64,000 nucleotides of DNA from Vibrio sinaloensis (GCF_023195835.1 NZ_CP096199.1:1922001-1986000), one strand, 5' to 3'. Positions 10,986-22,331 are shown, counted from the stretch's first letter. Numbers and translations: made by a program. The notes: a model not told the origin generated them from the letters alone.

Positions 10986-11012
10986 CGCCCACCATTTGGT
11001 GGGCGCTTTTTT
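10986..11012. terminator. Hairpin at the end of mukB
   Basis: A 9-base perfect stem (cgcccacca / tggtgggcg) has a two-base loop. The clean T run lies on the plus strand side, whereas mukB and the next gene run on the minus strand, where only TTGTTGT follows. It can end mukB transcripts weakly and plus-strand antisense transcripts efficiently. Confidence 0.6.
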
Positions 11013-14000
11013 AGAGTTCTTCAACCAGTTGTTGAATGTCTCGCTTGTTTTTTTGCTCTTGGCCAAAACCGCGTAGGCCGACCACATGCACGTGCTCGTG
11101 ATCTTTGAACACTTTACGCACCAGTTTGTAGGTGGTGCCTTTCTCCGGACTGATGTTCTCTGGGGCTGCAATGAGCAACTGCATATCCAGTCGGTCACAT
11201 AGCTCAAACAGCGTTGAGATCGATTTCGCATCCAGACGAGCCGCCTCATCCAAGAACAACAAACGACAAGGAACAATGTCTTTACTGCGCAGTCGACGCG
11301 ACTCCTCTTCCCAGCTTTGGACCACCATTAACAGAATCGATTGACCTGTACCAATCGCCTCACCGGTCGATAGCGCACCAGACTCAGCCTGTAACCAGCC
11401 ATCAGAGCCACGGTTTACCTCAACGCTCAACTCTAGGTAGTTACGGTAGTCCAGTAGCTCCTCACCGAGAACTTGCGGCGAACGCTGCCCCATGTCGATG
11501 TGTGGATTGACACGCTGGAACAACTTCGCCATGGCTTCTGAGAAGGTATAACGTGATGACTCGAATAAGTCTTTGTGTTGCTCTTGTCCAGCAGAAAGAC
11601 CATTGAGTAGTACCTCATGACTCTCACGAATTTTCACGTTCAGACGCACGCCTTTCACCTGGCCAAACGAAATGTTCGACAGACCTTGGTTGAGCATACG
11701 AATACGATTTTGTTCGCGTTGAATCGTCTTCTTGATGATGCTGGCCACAGAGTCAGAGCTGATGGCTAAGCGATGTTCGCGTTGAGTGAGCTCTTCGGTT
11801 AAACGAGCAAGCTCGACCTCCATCTCTTCAATCGCTTCAACAGGATCATCGGTGCGGATAATATCCTGACGAATGCGCTCACGAAGATGTTGGTAAACCG
11901 CGATATAGAACAATACCTTACGCTCAGGACGAGCGTTGTCTTCCGAAAGACGCAGCGCATCACGCAGATCGTCGTTATCCGCTACCGCTAAACGAAGCGC
12001 GCCGAGTGATTTGTCCGACATAGAACGCAACTCGTTATCCGACAGGTAAGCTAACTCACGCTTGTGGAGCCTGCGCTCTACATCATTCTCTCGCGCCAAT
12101 CGCAGAACTGAGCACCAACCGGCTTTGGCTGCGACAACAAAAGTGCGCAGCTCTACATACTCTTTCTGCACTTTCTTCAGGCGTTTAGCCAAGGCTTTCA
12201 TCTCAAGTTCGGTTGAGGTGATGGTGCGCTCGTATTCGCTCTTACGGCTACGAGAAGTATGTAAGCGCTCATTGAGCTCGTCACGACGTCGCATCGCGCG
12301 TTCTGCCGCTCCTTCATCTGCAGTCACACCATACTCTTGTAGCTCTTGCTTAAACTCTTGGACCGTCTCTTGTTTGGCTTGATGAGAGCTCTTCAATGAC
12401 GCCAATACTTGGTTGTATTGGTTAATCTGGCTTTGAGCTTGCTTGAGCTCTTCGCGAGCGCGAGTACGCAGCTGTTCTGCTTGGCCAAGCTTGGCTTTGA
12501 GTTGCTCACTCAGCTCGCTGCTCTGGTTAAGAAGGTCGACCGAATCCGAGTAAGCAAAATAGTGGCGGCGCTCAACCAAATCAGCCAAGGCAAAGATTTG
12601 CTTTTTAAGACTTTGCAACTGCTGATCGGCGGCGTGATATTGTGCCTCAAGTGCATCAAACTGCTCTGGGTCTGCGTCAAGCGAGCCAATAACTTGCTCT
12701 AGCTCAGCCACGGATTTCGCGTGTTGACTCAAAAACGCTTTGGCCTCAACTAACTGCTCGATCTTCTGCTCCAGCTCGTCAAAGCGTTGGGACAGAGTCT
12801 CGTCTTCAAGTAGCGACATGGTAGACGCCAGCTTGTCGAGTAACGCCAACGCTTGTTTGCTCAGTTGTTGCTGCGAGCGATGCTGTTGCTCTTGACTCTC
12901 TAAATCAGACAGCGCACGAGCAATCTGATTGCGCTTATCACGCTGAGTCACTAGCGCTTGCTCTGGATCGGCCTCAAACGCCACATGAATGTGTTTAGCA
13001 ACAAACTGGTTGAACGCTTGATAGAGTCGCTGCATTTTTTGTGCGTCAAATGCCGCCTTCGCATGCGCCTCTACCACGTCTTCACGTTCGTTTCGTAGCA
13101 GCTCCAAACGCTGCTCTCGGGCCGCACGACCAAACAGTGGGATCTCAGGCAAACGCGAGTAGCGCATCTGACGCTGATTCATGCGCACGCACACCGCGCC
13201 TTCAAGCTCTTCGGCATCAAAGGTGCTGTCGTCAAAAGCGTCGATGTCACCTTCAATGATGTAAAGGTCTTCTGGACAATCGTCTAACTCGACCAGTTTT
13301 TGCTCAATGTCAGACAAATCTGATACCACAATCGCATGACGCGCAGGACCATACATAGCACTAAAGTAAGGCGCATCATCAATGGTAATGTCATCATAGA
13401 TCTCAGATAAAAGCACACCACCTAAGGTATCGGCCAGCCCTTTCAGACGAGGATCATTAGAGCCGCCCGGTGAGGCAAGACGCTCAATTTCACCTTCGAG
13501 CTGTTGACGACGCTCAGCCAACTTGTCTTTGGCGAGGGAGAGCTGCTTCTCCTGCTCAAGCACAAGCTGCATCTGCGTCATGACTGCCGAGTTACTTTCA
13601 AGCTCAGCACCACTTTGCTCGCGCAAGGTCTGCAACGCGTCGTTGGCCGCAATCCAGGTTGGGGCGAGCGCTTCTAATTTACTGATTTCAGCCGATGCGT
13701 CTTGTTCAAGGCGGCGTTGCTCGCTGCGTTGGTCACGGAGCTCATCCTGAGCCGCTTGTAAACTTTCAAGCTGCAGCGCGTGACGTTCACGCTCTTGCTC
13801 AAAGACCATTTCGCTGCTGAGCTCTACTTGATACTGCTTATGGTACTGGGTCGCCCACTCACGAGCTTGGCGCTGCTGATCCAAGCGGCGCTCAAGGTCA
13901 CGATGCTGCGCTCGCCATTGCTGTTCGTTTTGTACCACTTGCTGAGCGTCACGTGCTTTTACTAGCACCTGCTTGGCTTGATCTGCAGCCTCTTGACGCG

Positions 14001-15468
14001 CAACGGGCCCGACAATGCTCTGTACCAGCTGCAAAGCAGTGTCAAATTGCTGCGCGGCGGCTGAAGACATGTCTAGCTTGTGCTTGAGCGACAACAATCG
14101 GTTGGTACGCTCCGCTTCTTGGTTTTTAAGCTCAGCCACCAGCGCTTGCGCCGATTCTGCCGTAAGACTTTCATCGCCCAATAGCTGCTTGGCCTTGTCC
14201 AGAGCTTGCACCGCTTGCTGATATTGCAACGCACGGGTTTGCTGCACATCCAGCGCCTGTTGGTAATCGGCCAATTGGGTTTTCAAGCTATCGACTTCGT
14301 CTTCGGCGAGGGTGGCTTGCTCTTCGGCCATCATTACCCGCTCTTGCGCTTCTTCGACCACCATCATCTGCTCTTCAAGGCGCTCACTGAGCTCCTCAAG
14401 ATCTTCTTGGTAGCGCTCAATCTTCTCTTGCTGGCGCAGTGCATTTTGCACTAGCTGCAAGTGGTCCGAAGCCGCTTGAAAATCTTGCTCGAGCGATGAT
14501 TCCGACTCAATCAATAGCTCCAACTCTTCTTGCACTCGATTAAGCAAGCTGTTTTGCTCATGCAATACCTCACGTGAACTAAATAGCTCAGAACGCAACG
14601 ACAAGGTTTGTTCGAGTTTGTTGCGGCGATCGTTGGCATGACGCATGTAATCGGCGGCTACATAGTTGGTCGATTCGGTAATTAGATGTTTAAACAGGTC
14701 GCGATCGGCTTGAGTGGTTTTGATCGCTTCCAGTGTCATGCGGTTTTCGCGCAGCGCCGATTCCATGTCTTGGAAAGCTTTTTTAACGCCACCATTTTGT
14801 GGCAACAAATAGTCACGCAGTGAACGAGTGATGGCGCTGGAGATCCCGCCGTAGAGCGAGGCTTCAATTAAGCGATAGAATTTAGAACGGTCGCTGGAGT
14901 TGCGCAGTTTCTTTGGAATCACACCAAACTCGAACATTTGCGCGTGGTAATCGACAATCGAAGAGAAGGCTTTAAATTGCACACCTTCAAACTCAGCAAC
15001 CGCTTGTTTTACTTCATTAATTTGCCGAACACGCGCTTGAGTGTCTGAGACGCTTTCGATCAGCACATCAGTCGGCTTCACATGGCTTGGCAGACCTTGG
15101 ATAACGAATGGCTTAATATCCACTTTCTTGTCACGTCCCGCCACCTGCTGCAATTTGACGGCAAACAGCAGTCGTTGATGACGCGAGTTAACCACATCCA
15201 AGGCGGCATAACAGGCCCCCGCTTGCAGCTTACCGTAAAGCCCTTTATCGCGTGAGGACTGATTGCTACCGGCTTCCGTGGTGTTACGAAAGTGCAGCAA
15301 GGTTTGGTCTGGAATCAATGCGGTGATAAATGCCGCCATGGTGGTCGATTTACCTGCACCGTTACCACCTGAGAGAGTTGTCACTAAGCCATCAATATCG
15401 AAGGTACGCGCAAAAAAGCCGTTCCAGTTGACCATGGTCAGCGATTGATATTTACCACGTTCAATCAT
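11011..15468 (-). CDS. mukB: Chromosome partition protein MukB
   Basis: MukB is the SMC-like ATPase of the MukBEF condensin, which compacts and segregates the chromosome. It has 1485 residues (1486 in E. coli). The Walker A motif GGNGAGKST spans about residues 34-42. Long coiled coils then flank a central hinge, and the C-terminal head carries the signature segment [12 protein letters not shown] near 1364 and the Walker B segment [11 protein letters not shown] near 1406. Its ATG overlaps the mukE stop as ATGA, so the two are translationally coupled. It is the last gene of the cmoM-mukF-mukE-mukB operon. Confidence 0.98.
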   Translation of the reverse strand: MIERGKYQSLTMVNWNGFFARTFDIDGLVTTLSGGNGAGKSTTMAAFITALIPDQTLLHFRNTTEAGSNQSSRDKGLYGKLQAGACYAALDVVNSRHQRLLFAVKLQQVAGRDKKVDIKPFVIQGLPSHVKPTDVLIESVSDTQARVRQINEVKQAVAEFEGVQFKAFSSIVDYHAQMFEFGVIPKKLRNSSDRSKFYRLIEASLYGGISSAITRSLRDYLLPQNGGVKKAFQDMESALRENRMTLEAIKTTQADRDLFKHLITESTNYVAADYMRHANDRRNKLEQTLSLRSELFSSREVLHEQNSLLNRVQEELELLIESESSLEQDFQAASDHLQLVQNALRQQEKIERYQEDLEELSERLEEQMMVVEEAQERVMMAEEQATLAEDEVDSLKTQLADYQQALDVQQTRALQYQQAVQALDKAKQLLGDESLTAESAQALVAELKNQEAERTNRLLSLKHKLDMSSAAAQQFDTALQLVQSIVGPVARQEAADQAKQVLVKARDAQQVVQNEQQWRAQHRDLERRLDQQRQAREWATQYHKQYQVELSSEMVFEQERERHALQLESLQAAQDELRDQRSEQRRLEQDASAEISKLEALAPTWIAANDALQTLREQSGAELESNSAVMTQMQLVLEQEKQLSLAKDKLAERRQQLEGEIERLASPGGSNDPRLKGLADTLGGVLLSEIYDDITIDDAPYFSAMYGPARHAIVVSDLSDIEQKLVELDDCPEDLYIIEGDIDAFDDSTFDAEELEGAVCVRMNQRQMRYSRLPEIPLFGRAAREQRLELLRNEREDVVEAHAKAAFDAQKMQRLYQAFNQFVAKHIHVAFEADPEQALVTQRDKRNQIARALSDLESQEQQHRSQQQLSKQALALLDKLASTMSLLEDETLSQRFDELEQKIEQLVEAKAFLSQHAKSVAELEQVIGSLDADPEQFDALEAQYHAADQQLQSLKKQIFALADLVERRHYFAYSDSVDLLNQSSELSEQLKAKLGQAEQLRTRAREELKQAQSQINQYNQVLASLKSSHQAKQETVQEFKQELQEYGVTADEGAAERAMRRRDELNERLHTSRSRKSEYERTITSTELEMKALAKRLKKVQKEYVELRTFVVAAKAGWCSVLRLARENDVERRLHKRELAYLSDNELRSMSDKSLGALRLAVADNDDLRDALRLSEDNARPERKVLFYIAVYQHLRERIRQDIIRTDDPVEAIEEMEVELARLTEELTQREHRLAISSDSVASIIKKTIQREQNRIRMLNQGLSNISFGQVKGVRLNVKIRESHEVLLNGLSAGQEQHKDLFESSRYTFSEAMAKLFQRVNPHIDMGQRSPQVLGEELLDYRNYLELSVEVNRGSDGWLQAESGALSTGEAIGTGQSILLMVVQSWEEESRRLRSKDIVPCRLLFLDEAARLDAKSISTLFELCDRLDMQLLIAAPENISPEKGTTYKLVRKVFKDHEHVHVVGLRGFGQEQKNKRDIQQLVEEL

Positions 15469-16187
15469 GCTTCGCCCTCTTTCATCATCTCTTGCTCTTC
15501 TGACTCATCGTCTGCTTGCTCTAATAAACTGCCTTGGCTTGGCTCTTTGGTATGGACAACTGCTTCACCATCTCGAATCAGGCGTAGCTGAGCGTCGCGC
15601 ATGTCATCACCGACGCGCACGTCAGCACCAAAGCGAAACACCGACTCGCTAATACTGAACTTGCCGGTTTCTCCGATGTTGATGATCATGCCCAAACGGC
15701 GCAATCGACGCAGCGAGGTGCGCACTTTCTCAAACAGTTTTTCTTTATCTAGATCGGAGCCCGACGCACGATGCGTGACCAACTTCATTAACTTAGCTTC
15801 ATCAGCCAGTGCCAACAGCTCATCATAGAGTTCTTGATTGGTGAAGATGCCCTCATGAGCCAGACGCTCTGGGCTCAAGTAAAGGAAACACAATACTTTG
15901 CCAACCAGCATGTCCAGTTCAGACAGTACGCTGCGACCAATTAACGAGGTCGAACGTGGGCGAAGATAGAAAAATCCCTCAGGCGCTTTTACCAGTTCAG
16001 CGTTGTAGCGTTGGTAAAAAGAGCTCAGCTCAACTTCAAAATCAGACAACAAAGCGTGATTATCGAGATCGTCGCTAGAGATATGACGTCCTGCACGCAA
16101 CATACTGTCTAGCGCAGGGAACAAAGGGTTAGAAATTGCTTTTGCCAGGCTATCTGACATGTATTCATTAGTATCGGTCGATGACAT
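15465..16187 (-). CDS. mukE: Chromosome partition protein MukE
   Basis: MukE bridges MukF and the MukB heads in the condensin complex. The 240-residue product carries the conserved segments [21 protein letters not shown] and [11 protein letters not shown], and ends in an acidic tail. The ATG at 16187 was chosen over one at 16208 because it matches the E. coli start (MSST) and has AAGG upstream. It overlaps the end of mukF by 20 bases and the start of mukB by 4 bases. Confidence 0.96.
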   Translation of the reverse strand: MSSTDTNEYMSDSLAKAISNPLFPALDSMLRAGRHISSDDLDNHALLSDFEVELSSFYQRYNAELVKAPEGFFYLRPRSTSLIGRSVLSELDMLVGKVLCFLYLSPERLAHEGIFTNQELYDELLALADEAKLMKLVTHRASGSDLDKEKLFEKVRTSLRRLRRLGMIINIGETGKFSISESVFRFGADVRVGDDMRDAQLRLIRDGEAVVHTKEPSQGSLLEQADDESEEQEMMKEGEA

Positions 16188-17505
16188 TTGCTTGTACCTT
16201 TGCACCATAATCGTTGATCGCTTGCCAGTCAGGTTGAATCGCTTGGTAATCGGATTCGGAATACCCTAAACGCACGGCTTGATCGATAACAATTCGGGCT
16301 AAATCAAAATGATGAGTGTGTGGGTGTTGAGCTAGGTAGTCGCGTAGAACCAAACCTAAGTCAATCGGCGTGCCCTGCTGTTTATGCACGGTCAGCATGC
16401 GGCCGATTCGCTCAGACAACTCATCGTTGACCTGTTGAAATTCTTCGTATTCCACTTCAAGTGGGACTTGGCCAGTCACCTCATCATCCCTAAGCACTAG
16501 GGCCTCGTCACGAAGATCTGTTAGACGCTCGGCATCGGCATAAGTCAGATACCAAGGCATATCAAAGTAGTCTTTGACCGACTGACGTAGACGCGAGCTG
16601 AATGCTCGGTTTTTGTCCATATCAATAGCGGTTCGAATAAACTTATGTACGTGGCGATCGTAGCCTATCCATAGGTCAATCGCTTGTTGTCCCCAACTGG
16701 TGATTCGGTCGAGTTTCATCTGCAAACCAAATAGTGTCTCGGCGATAAACTCTAACTCTTCGTCGCCATAGACCAGCTCTTGGATATCGAGAATTTGCGT
16801 TTGTAGCTCGTCGCCTGCCGCTTGGAGGGTGTCTTGAAGCTCTTTTAAGGTATTCGAGGTTTCTGACAACAAGGCTTCACAGTTATTGATGGCATCGCGC
16901 CAGTCTTTGTTAAGCAGCTCGGCAATTTGGATTTTGACCGACTGCTGCTGCTCATCCATCACCCTTTGGTTAAGGTCGATTTGGTCGAAAATCTCACCTA
17001 CAGAGTACTTGAGCACACCATAAACATTTTTGCGCCAATGGCCGGGGGTGCCGCCTTGCCTTGCCGATTCAATCGCTTTCGCCATTTCATCCGCCACCAT
17101 CGACAGCTGAATTGAGAGTTTGAGTTTAGAAAACTCTCGGTGGCGTACGTAGTAATCGGTAATGCCAATCGCCAGCGGCGACAAGCGATAAATACTCGCA
17201 CCTTCATTGATTTCACTGGTAAAGCGACTGATCAAGCGCTGCTTGACCAACTCATTGATCGCGTTGTTGGCGCGAAACGCTGACGCCTCGCCCGTATCGG
17301 CGAACAGGCGGGTAACGATAGTGAATGCGTCGTGCAATTCACCTTCACCCAATTCTTCATCAAACCTTTCGTTACTCAATACCGCGATCGCAATCAAGAA
17401 TGCGAGGCGTTCATTGGATAGGTTCAATGAGAAATCGTGCTGTTTGACCCAACCGACCAACTCATCGATCGGCTGCTCTGCAGCATTTAGAGTCATCTCA
17501 CTCAT
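16168..17505 (-). CDS. mukF: Chromosome partition protein MukF (kleisin)
   Basis: MukF is the kleisin subunit of MukBEF and binds MukE and the MukB heads. It is 445 residues long, close to the E. coli protein. It has an N-terminal winged-helix dimerisation region (about 1-120), helical middle segments with a coiled-coil character, and a C-terminal domain that contacts the MukB head. The start ATG lies 2 bases after the cmoM stop, placing it in one operon with cmoM, mukE and mukB, as in enterobacteria. Confidence 0.97.
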   Translation of the reverse strand: MSEMTLNAAEQPIDELVGWVKQHDFSLNLSNERLAFLIAIAVLSNERFDEELGEGELHDAFTIVTRLFADTGEASAFRANNAINELVKQRLISRFTSEINEGASIYRLSPLAIGITDYYVRHREFSKLKLSIQLSMVADEMAKAIESARQGGTPGHWRKNVYGVLKYSVGEIFDQIDLNQRVMDEQQQSVKIQIAELLNKDWRDAINNCEALLSETSNTLKELQDTLQAAGDELQTQILDIQELVYGDEELEFIAETLFGLQMKLDRITSWGQQAIDLWIGYDRHVHKFIRTAIDMDKNRAFSSRLRQSVKDYFDMPWYLTYADAERLTDLRDEALVLRDDEVTGQVPLEVEYEEFQQVNDELSERIGRMLTVHKQQGTPIDLGLVLRDYLAQHPHTHHFDLARIVIDQAVRLGYSESDYQAIQPDWQAINDYGAKVQANVIDRY

Positions 17506-17507
17506 TG

Positions 17508-18317
17508 TTAGTCCTGCTTATCTTTCTTCTGTGCCCATACATGTATGTATCGGCCTAACGAGAGGTACGGCTCTTGTCTGCACAATTGTCTTTCTAGTGC
17601 CAACACATCTTCTGGCTGGTAATCCCCCATATATTGGCGATCACCAATGTAATCGCTAAAACAGCGGATTCCAGACTTGCCACAAATTGTGAACCCAGCT
17701 TGCTCTATCCATTGATAGACCTGCTCCGGCTTTAAGCCTTTTTGTGGCTGTAACTTAAATCGTTTTCGATGCGGCATGCCCTCCAACACGTGGGGGATAT
17801 TGCCACACACAACATTTTTGTAGACCAATCCATGATGGTTATAAAACATCACCGAGGCCATTCCCCCCGGCTTGACCTGATTGAGGACAGTTTCAAGCGC
17901 GGGTCTCGGGTCTGCAAGCCATTCCATTACCGCGTGAAACAGTACGACATCCACTTGTTTAGTGAGGTGTTGCTCAATAGATTGAACCGGTGAATGGACG
18001 AAGCGATACTGCTCAAGCAGACCATTATTTGCAATATCCTGCTGAGCTAATTGCAGCATTTCAGAAGATAGATCACATAATGTAATCCGATGTCCGAGCT
18101 GAGCAAGCTTTTGCGACATTTGTGCCAACCCGCCGCCCGCATCCAAGATATCTAATCCGTTTTCACTGCCTGCGACAGCGGTCAGTAGTTGTTGAAGATC
18201 TTCCCAAACAATGACTTGACGAATCTCGCCTTTGTCAGAGCCATATATATTTTTTGCAAATTTGTGGGCAATATCGTCGAAATTGCGGTCTTCAGTCACA
18301 GCAGCTTGAGTTATCAT
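17508..18317 (-). CDS. cmoM: tRNA cmo5U methyltransferase CmoM
   Basis: CmoM (formerly SmtA) is a SAM-dependent methyltransferase that esterifies cmo5U34 to mcmo5U34 in several tRNAs. The 269-residue protein has the conserved N-terminus [17 protein letters not shown], the SAM-binding motif LDAGGGLAQ near residue 60 and a [16 protein letters not shown] segment. A GTG six codons downstream would give a start closer to the E. coli protein; the ATG is retained here because no ribosome site decides. It is the first gene of the muk operon and completes, with cmoA and cmoB, the wobble-uridine pathway. Confidence 0.92.
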   Translation of the reverse strand: MITQAAVTEDRNFDDIAHKFAKNIYGSDKGEIRQVIVWEDLQQLLTAVAGSENGLDILDAGGGLAQMSQKLAQLGHRITLCDLSSEMLQLAQQDIANNGLLEQYRFVHSPVQSIEQHLTKQVDVVLFHAVMEWLADPRPALETVLNQVKPGGMASVMFYNHHGLVYKNVVCGNIPHVLEGMPHRKRFKLQPQKGLKPEQVYQWIEQAGFTICGKSGIRCFSDYIGDRQYMGDYQPEDVLALERQLCRQEPYLSLGRYIHVWAQKKDKQD

Positions 18318-18412
18318 GTCTAATCGTGCTGCTATTCTGTCACAAGAAAAGCAGGAATAAAGAGGCTTTCTCTTAAATTATAATCAATTGATGTTTTTTC
18401 GGACTATTTAGT

Positions 18413-19216
18413 ATGTTTGAGCTGAAAAAAGTAGTGTCTTCTTTACTCATGCCGCTTCCAGCCATGTTGATCATTGGCCTGTTTGGCCTGATGCTTATCA
18501 TGTTCACCCGTAAGCAAAAGAGTGGTTGCTTTATTGTTCTGTTCTCCTTTATCGGCATTTTTCTTATCGCCTTCCAACCCGTTTCTTCCCGATTATTAAT
18601 GCCACTAGAACGTCATTACTCTGCATTCTTCCCCGTTGATGAGTCCATCGACTATGTGATGGTGCTAGGCAGTGGCCACGTCGTCGATGACAAAATCCCG
18701 CCGACTTCAGAGCTGAGTCGCACCGGTTTAATGCGCCTTGCTGAAGGCATTCGGATAATGCGTATCTATCCTGGTTCCAAGCTAATCCTATCGGGTTACT
18801 CGGGGGGCTCTGAGGTGAGCAACGCACGTATGATGGCGAAAGTGGCGCTATCACTTGGGGTGTCTAAATCGGACATCATTTTACTCGAAACCGCCAAAGA
18901 CACCTGGGAAGAGGCTCGTCAAGCCGCTGCCTTTGTGTCCACCAAAAAGCTGGTCGTGGTCACCTCGGCAAGCCATATGACGCGTGCACTGAATGAATTT
19001 CATTCGGCTGGTTTGAAACCTTATCCTGCGCCGACCAACTATCTCGCGCACGATAAAGTGACCCAACCTTGGGCGAAATACATCCCCAAAGCGGTCTATC
19101 TAGAGCAAACCGAGCGATACTGGCACGAGACACTAGGTCGCATTTGGCAGTCATTACGCGACTGGGCTTCTGATTATGAAGAGAAGGCACTCAAAGCGTC
19201 TGAGAGCCAAGTGTAG
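18413..19216 (+). CDS. elyC: Envelope biogenesis factor ElyC (DUF218)
   Basis: ElyC is an inner-membrane protein needed for normal peptidoglycan and envelope assembly in E. coli. The 267-residue product has two N-terminal membrane segments (about 10-33 and 38-58) and a DUF218 domain outside, with conserved segments YVMVLGSGHVVDD, LILSGYSGG and VTSASHMTRA. It is divergent from cmoM-mukFEB, exactly as in E. coli, which supports the assignment. The upstream region 18318-18412 must hold both promoters. Confidence 0.92.
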   Translation: MFELKKVVSSLLMPLPAMLIIGLFGLMLIMFTRKQKSGCFIVLFSFIGIFLIAFQPVSSRLLMPLERHYSAFFPVDESIDYVMVLGSGHVVDDKIPPTSELSRTGLMRLAEGIRIMRIYPGSKLILSGYSGGSEVSNARMMAKVALSLGVSKSDIILLETAKDTWEEARQAAAFVSTKKLVVVTSASHMTRALNEFHSAGLKPYPAPTNYLAHDKVTQPWAKYIPKAVYLEQTERYWHETLGRIWQSLRDWASDYEEKALKASESQV

Positions 19217-19240
19217 TTAAATTCCCTTTGTTGCAATGCT

Positions 19241-19268
19241 AAAAGACCGAGGCAAGCCTCGGTCTTTT
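19241..19268. terminator. Bidirectional terminator between elyC and torR
   Basis: A 13-base perfect stem (aaaagaccgaggc / gcctcggtctttt) with a two-base loop lies between two converging genes. Confidence 0.92.
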
Positions 19269-19284
19269 TCATCTTGTGCTGAAG

Positions 19285-19998
19285 TTAATCGCCAGCGAAC
19301 ATGTAGCCCTCGCCGTGCACAGTGACAAATATTTGCGGATTTTTCGGGTCGAACTCCATCTTTGCTCGCATACGACGAATTAAGACATCAATAGTGCGAT
19401 CATTCGGTGCATCGACACGATGGCTGATCATATTAAGAATTCGCTCTCGACTGAGTACCTGATTAGGGTAACTTGAGAGCGCGACCAGCAACTCATACTC
19501 CGCCTTAGTCAACTTGACTGGCTCACCGTTGCGGCTTAATGCACGGCGCTGGATATCGAAAGTCCAATCACCAAAACAGACCACATTGTCGTTGCCCGAA
19601 GACGACTTGCCTTTCACGCTTCCTTCGCGTGCACAAGCAATACGCCACAGTAGGTTTTTCACTCGCACTAGCAGCTCACGTAACTCAAACGGTTTCGTCA
19701 CGTAATCATCAGCCCCCATTTCTAAGCCAACGATTTTATCAATACTGTCGGTACGTCCTGTGACTAAGATGATGCCAATATCAGATTGGCTGCGAAGCTC
19801 TCGAGTGAGCATTAACCCATCTTCACCAGGAAGATTGATGTCTAACATCACCAAATCGACCGCATTGTTGCTCAGTATATCGCGCATCTGCTGACCACTG
19901 TCAGCTTCACTTACTTGGTAGCCTTCATTTTGAAAGTAACCCACTAGTTTACTGCGCGTCACTAGGTCGTCTTCTACAACGAGTACGTGATAGCTCAT
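19285..19998 (-). CDS. torR: Response regulator TorR (OmpR/PhoB family)
   Basis: TorR is the response regulator of the trimethylamine N-oxide respiration system and partners the TorS kinase, which is not in this window. It has 237 residues: a receiver domain with the acidic pair VVEDD, phospho-acceptor Asp53 in LDINLPGEDG and the lysine in YVTKPF, then a winged-helix DNA-binding domain ending in VTVHGEGYMF. It is divergent from torD, and the shared 230-base region contains three copies of a tor-box-like octamer, so autoregulation and control of torD are likely. ArcA-like regulators are related, but the torD neighbour favours TorR. Confidence 0.85.
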   Translation of the reverse strand: MSYHVLVVEDDLVTRSKLVGYFQNEGYQVSEADSGQQMRDILSNNAVDLVMLDINLPGEDGLMLTRELRSQSDIGIILVTGRTDSIDKIVGLEMGADDYVTKPFELRELLVRVKNLLWRIACAREGSVKGKSSSGNDNVVCFGDWTFDIQRRALSRNGEPVKLTKAEYELLVALSSYPNQVLSRERILNMISHRVDAPNDRTIDVLIRRMRAKMEFDPKNPQIFVTVHGEGYMFAGD

Positions 19999-20035
19999 CT
20001 ACACCACTTTATTTGCATTGGGTTTTGTCCACATT

Positions 20036-20184
20036 CTATTCATAAACAGTAACATTTCTAGTAAATATAGAGTGAAAAATGAGAAAGGTGATTTTTTCTT
20101 GATGCAAGACAAAACTGCTGTGCTATTCATACTCTTTCACATTCAGACGTAAACTGTCATCTAAGCCATTACCGCTATTCATTT
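20036..20184. promoter_or_regulatory. Three tor-box-like repeats between torR and torD
   Basis: The octamer CTATTCAT occurs three times in the same orientation at 20036-20043, 20123-20130 and 20175-20182. The known E. coli TorR site is a decamer close to CTGTTCATAT, so each copy matches at seven of the first eight positions. The repetition in a torR-torD promoter region strongly suggests TorR binding. The spacings of 87 and 52 bases are not tandem as in E. coli torCAD. Confidence 0.6.
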
Positions 20185-20228
20185 TTATTGGTTACACTTA
20201 TCAATAGATATTTTAGGAGTTGCCGATA

Positions 20229-20879
20229 ATGCAAGAAATTAAAGCATTTAATGAAAAACGCGCAGAGATCTACTGGTGGTTGTCCAGTCTGTTTGCCACC
20301 GAACTCACCGAAGAGAACTTACAGCAGTACCATTCTGCTCAGATTCGCTCTTTTTTAAGTGGTTTGGGTGAAAATGCACAACTCAAACCTGCGATTGAGC
20401 GTGTGATTGACGCACTCAACCGGTTACTTGACCGCGATGATGCTCAGCTTGAACTGGCCGCAGACTTTTGCGATTTGTTTCTTAAATCGGATAGAGACTC
20501 CGCGCTCCCATACGCCTCAATCTACATAGGAAAAAGTGGTCTACTCAATGACACACCAGCCAAAGAGCTCGAAGCCTTAATGGCCAAGCATGGCGTGAGT
20601 GTCGAAAAAGGCCTCAACGAACCAGCGGATCACATTGCCATCGTACTCGACTTTTTGGGTAACCTGATCATTCGCTCAAACGAGCTTGAGCAAGAGCGCC
20701 ACATGGAAGAAGCCCTCAAGGAGCAACAAGCCTTTATTCAGACCCACTTATTGAGCTGGGTCCCGACATTTAGTGCCAAATGCCAAACCCTCGACCAATT
20801 TGGCTTTTATTCAGCAATCACCAGTTTAACCGAGGCTTTTCTCAAGCTAGATTGCCATTACTTAAGCGGTGATGAATAG
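20229..20879 (+). CDS. torD: TorA-specific chaperone TorD
   Basis: TorD is a cytoplasmic chaperone that binds the twin-arginine signal and the apo form of the molybdoenzyme TorA (TMAO reductase) until cofactor insertion. The 216-residue all-helical protein carries the family hallmarks YWWLSSLF near the N-terminus, then LPYASIYIG and [18 protein letters not shown] nine bases upstream has no room for a ribosome site; the ATG at 20229 is preceded by AGGAG at 20215-20219 and was chosen. No torC or torA is adjacent, so the client enzyme must be encoded elsewhere. Confidence 0.9.
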   Translation: MQEIKAFNEKRAEIYWWLSSLFATELTEENLQQYHSAQIRSFLSGLGENAQLKPAIERVIDALNRLLDRDDAQLELAADFCDLFLKSDRDSALPYASIYIGKSGLLNDTPAKELEALMAKHGVSVEKGLNEPADHIAIVLDFLGNLIIRSNELEQERHMEEALKEQQAFIQTHLLSWVPTFSAKCQTLDQFGFYSAITSLTEAFLKLDCHYLSGDE

Positions 20880-20954
20880 AGAACGATGTGAACTTGGGCA
20901 TGCCACTGCGGCGTTTTTTGATTGCCCTTATATCAATTGCGGTCTAAAATCGTG

Positions 20955-20970
20955 ACCGCAAACGATAAAA
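20955..20970 (+). promoter_or_regulatory. Possible PurR operator upstream of purR
   Basis: The sequence CCGCAAACGAT resembles the left half of the PUR box (ACGCAAACG), but the right half is poor. It could serve purR autoregulation. This is a weak match and remains speculative. Confidence 0.25.
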
Positions 20971-20987
20971 ATTAACGACTTAAATAC

Positions 20988-21013
20988 AAACCGCTAGTTA
21001 AGAGCGGTTTTTG
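20988..21013 (+). terminator. Terminator downstream of torD
   Basis: An 8-base stem (aaaccgct / agcggttt) is followed by a short T run, 76 bases before purR. Confidence 0.7.
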
Positions 21014-21085
21014 TGTTTCTGATACTTCTGCCCAAATATTCTAAACTGAATATACCCCCGAGGCAGTCATCGACAGGACAAAACT

Positions 21086-22093
21086 ATGGCCACTATTAAA
21101 GACGTTGCTCGCCTCGCTGGCGTTTCAACGACCACTGTGTCTCATGTAATCAACAAAACGCGCTTTGTTGCTGAAGCTACTCAAGAAAAAGTAATGGAAG
21201 CCGTTGCGGAATTGAATTACGCACCAAGTGCCGTTGCACGTAGCTTAAAGTGCAATACAACGCGCACGATTGGCATGCTTGTCACTCAATCAACTAACCT
21301 GTTTTTTTCAGAAGTGATCGATGGCGTAGAGAGCTACTGCTATCGACAAGGTTACACCTTAATCTTGTGTAACACAGGTGGCATCTACGAAAAGCAACGC
21401 GACTACATTCGCATGCTGGCGGAAAAACGCGTCGACGGCATCTTGGTGATGTGTTCTGATTTAACTGAAGAGTTAAGTGAGATGCTGGACCGCCATAAAG
21501 ACATTCCGAAAGTTGTCATGGACTGGGGCCCTGAGAGTTCACAGGCCGATAAGATCATCGACAACTCTGAAGAAGGTGGCTATCTTGCGACCAAATACTT
21601 GATTGAACACGGCCACAAAGAGATTGCTTGTCTGAGCGGTCATTTTGAAAAAGCGGCATGTCAGGAACGAATTCGCGGCTTCAAACGCGCGATGGCAGAA
21701 GCAAACCTCAGTGTCAATGAGGATTGGATTTTGGAAGGCAACTTCGAATGCGACACAGCGGTTCTAGCCGCCGATCAAATCGTCGCAATGGACAACAAGC
21801 CGACCGCTATCTTCTGTTTCAATGACACTATGGCACTGGGCTTAATGAGCCGTCTGCAGCAAAAAGGCATTCGTATCCCAGAGGATATGTCGGTGATTGG
21901 CTACGACAACATTGAGCTTGCCGAGTACTTCTCGCCACCTTTGACGACCGTCCATCAGCCTAAGCGACGTGTCGGCAAAAATGCTTTCGAAATTCTTCTA
22001 GAGCGCATCAAAGATAAAGAGCACGAAAAGCGCATCTTTGAAATGCATCCAGAGATTGTCGAGCGCAACACCGTTCGCCATCTCAACAAATAG
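21086..22093 (+). CDS. purR: Purine repressor PurR (LacI family)
   Basis: PurR represses purine nucleotide biosynthesis genes when bound to hypoxanthine or guanine. The 335-residue protein has the LacI-type helix-turn-helix at residues 2-25 ([20 protein letters not shown]), the hinge helix ending in SAVARSLK, and a periplasmic-binding-protein-like effector domain ending in the conserved [20 protein letters not shown] segment. The ATG has AGGA upstream. It is followed by a strong GC-rich hairpin, then by the riboswitch and tfoY. The match to vibrio PurR proteins is close. Confidence 0.93.
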   Translation: MATIKDVARLAGVSTTTVSHVINKTRFVAEATQEKVMEAVAELNYAPSAVARSLKCNTTRTIGMLVTQSTNLFFSEVIDGVESYCYRQGYTLILCNTGGIYEKQRDYIRMLAEKRVDGILVMCSDLTEELSEMLDRHKDIPKVVMDWGPESSQADKIIDNSEEGGYLATKYLIEHGHKEIACLSGHFEKAACQERIRGFKRAMAEANLSVNEDWILEGNFECDTAVLAADQIVAMDNKPTAIFCFNDTMALGLMSRLQQKGIRIPEDMSVIGYDNIELAEYFSPPLTTVHQPKRRVGKNAFEILLERIKDKEHEKRIFEMHPEIVERNTVRHLNK

Positions 22094-22107
22094 CGCCCGC
22101 CTACTCT

Positions 22108-22137
22108 CGAGGCCGAGGGTCAAACCCATCGGCCTCG
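22108..22137 (+). terminator. GC-rich hairpin after purR
   Basis: The stem cgaggccga / tcggcctcg, with an inner ggg/ccc extension, lies 15 bases after the purR stop. No T run follows, so it may be a factor-dependent terminator or an mRNA 3' end stabiliser. Confidence 0.6.
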
Positions 22138-22168
22138 TGAATCAATATCGACCTTTTCCGTGAACTGA

Positions 22169-22195
22169 ATCACATTTATTTCATCTTAATGTGAT
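22169..22195 (+). promoter_or_regulatory. Inverted repeat ahead of the riboswitch
   Basis: The 8-base arms atcacatt (22169-22176) and aatgtgat (22188-22195) are separated by 11 bases. The half-sites read in the opposite order to a CRP site (TCACA then TGTGA), so it is not called as one. It lies upstream of the tfoY riboswitch, probably near the transcription start. Confidence 0.4.
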
Positions 22196-22239
22196 GCTCT
22201 GCGCATATTTTATTTATGCTTTTACTGTTCGAAACCAGC

Positions 22240-22331
22240 CACGAACAGGGCAAACCATTCCGAAAGGATGGGACGCAAAGCCTCCGGCCTTAAACATTTT
22301 ATGTCAGGTAGCGGGGTTGCCGATGGCAAAT
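22240..22331 (+). ncRNA. Cyclic di-GMP-I (GEMM) riboswitch upstream of tfoY
   Basis: This aptamer closely follows the Vc2 riboswitch described upstream of tfoY in V. cholerae. Visible landmarks are AGGGCAAACC, a P1a stem capped by a GAAA tetraloop (ccGAAAgg), GGGACGCAAAGCCTCCGGCC containing the tetraloop receptor, and the closing GGTAGCGGGGTTGCCGATGGC. The aptamer ends about 125 bases before the tfoY start. The intervening sequence has no T-run terminator, so control may act on translation or through further promoters, as reported for V. cholerae. Confidence 0.96.

Noticed and set aside
22169..22195. A possible CRP site upstream of the tfoY riboswitch.
   Set aside because: The half-sites TCACA and TGTGA are in the reverse order and spaced by 11 inner bases, so this is an inverted repeat rather than a CRP box.
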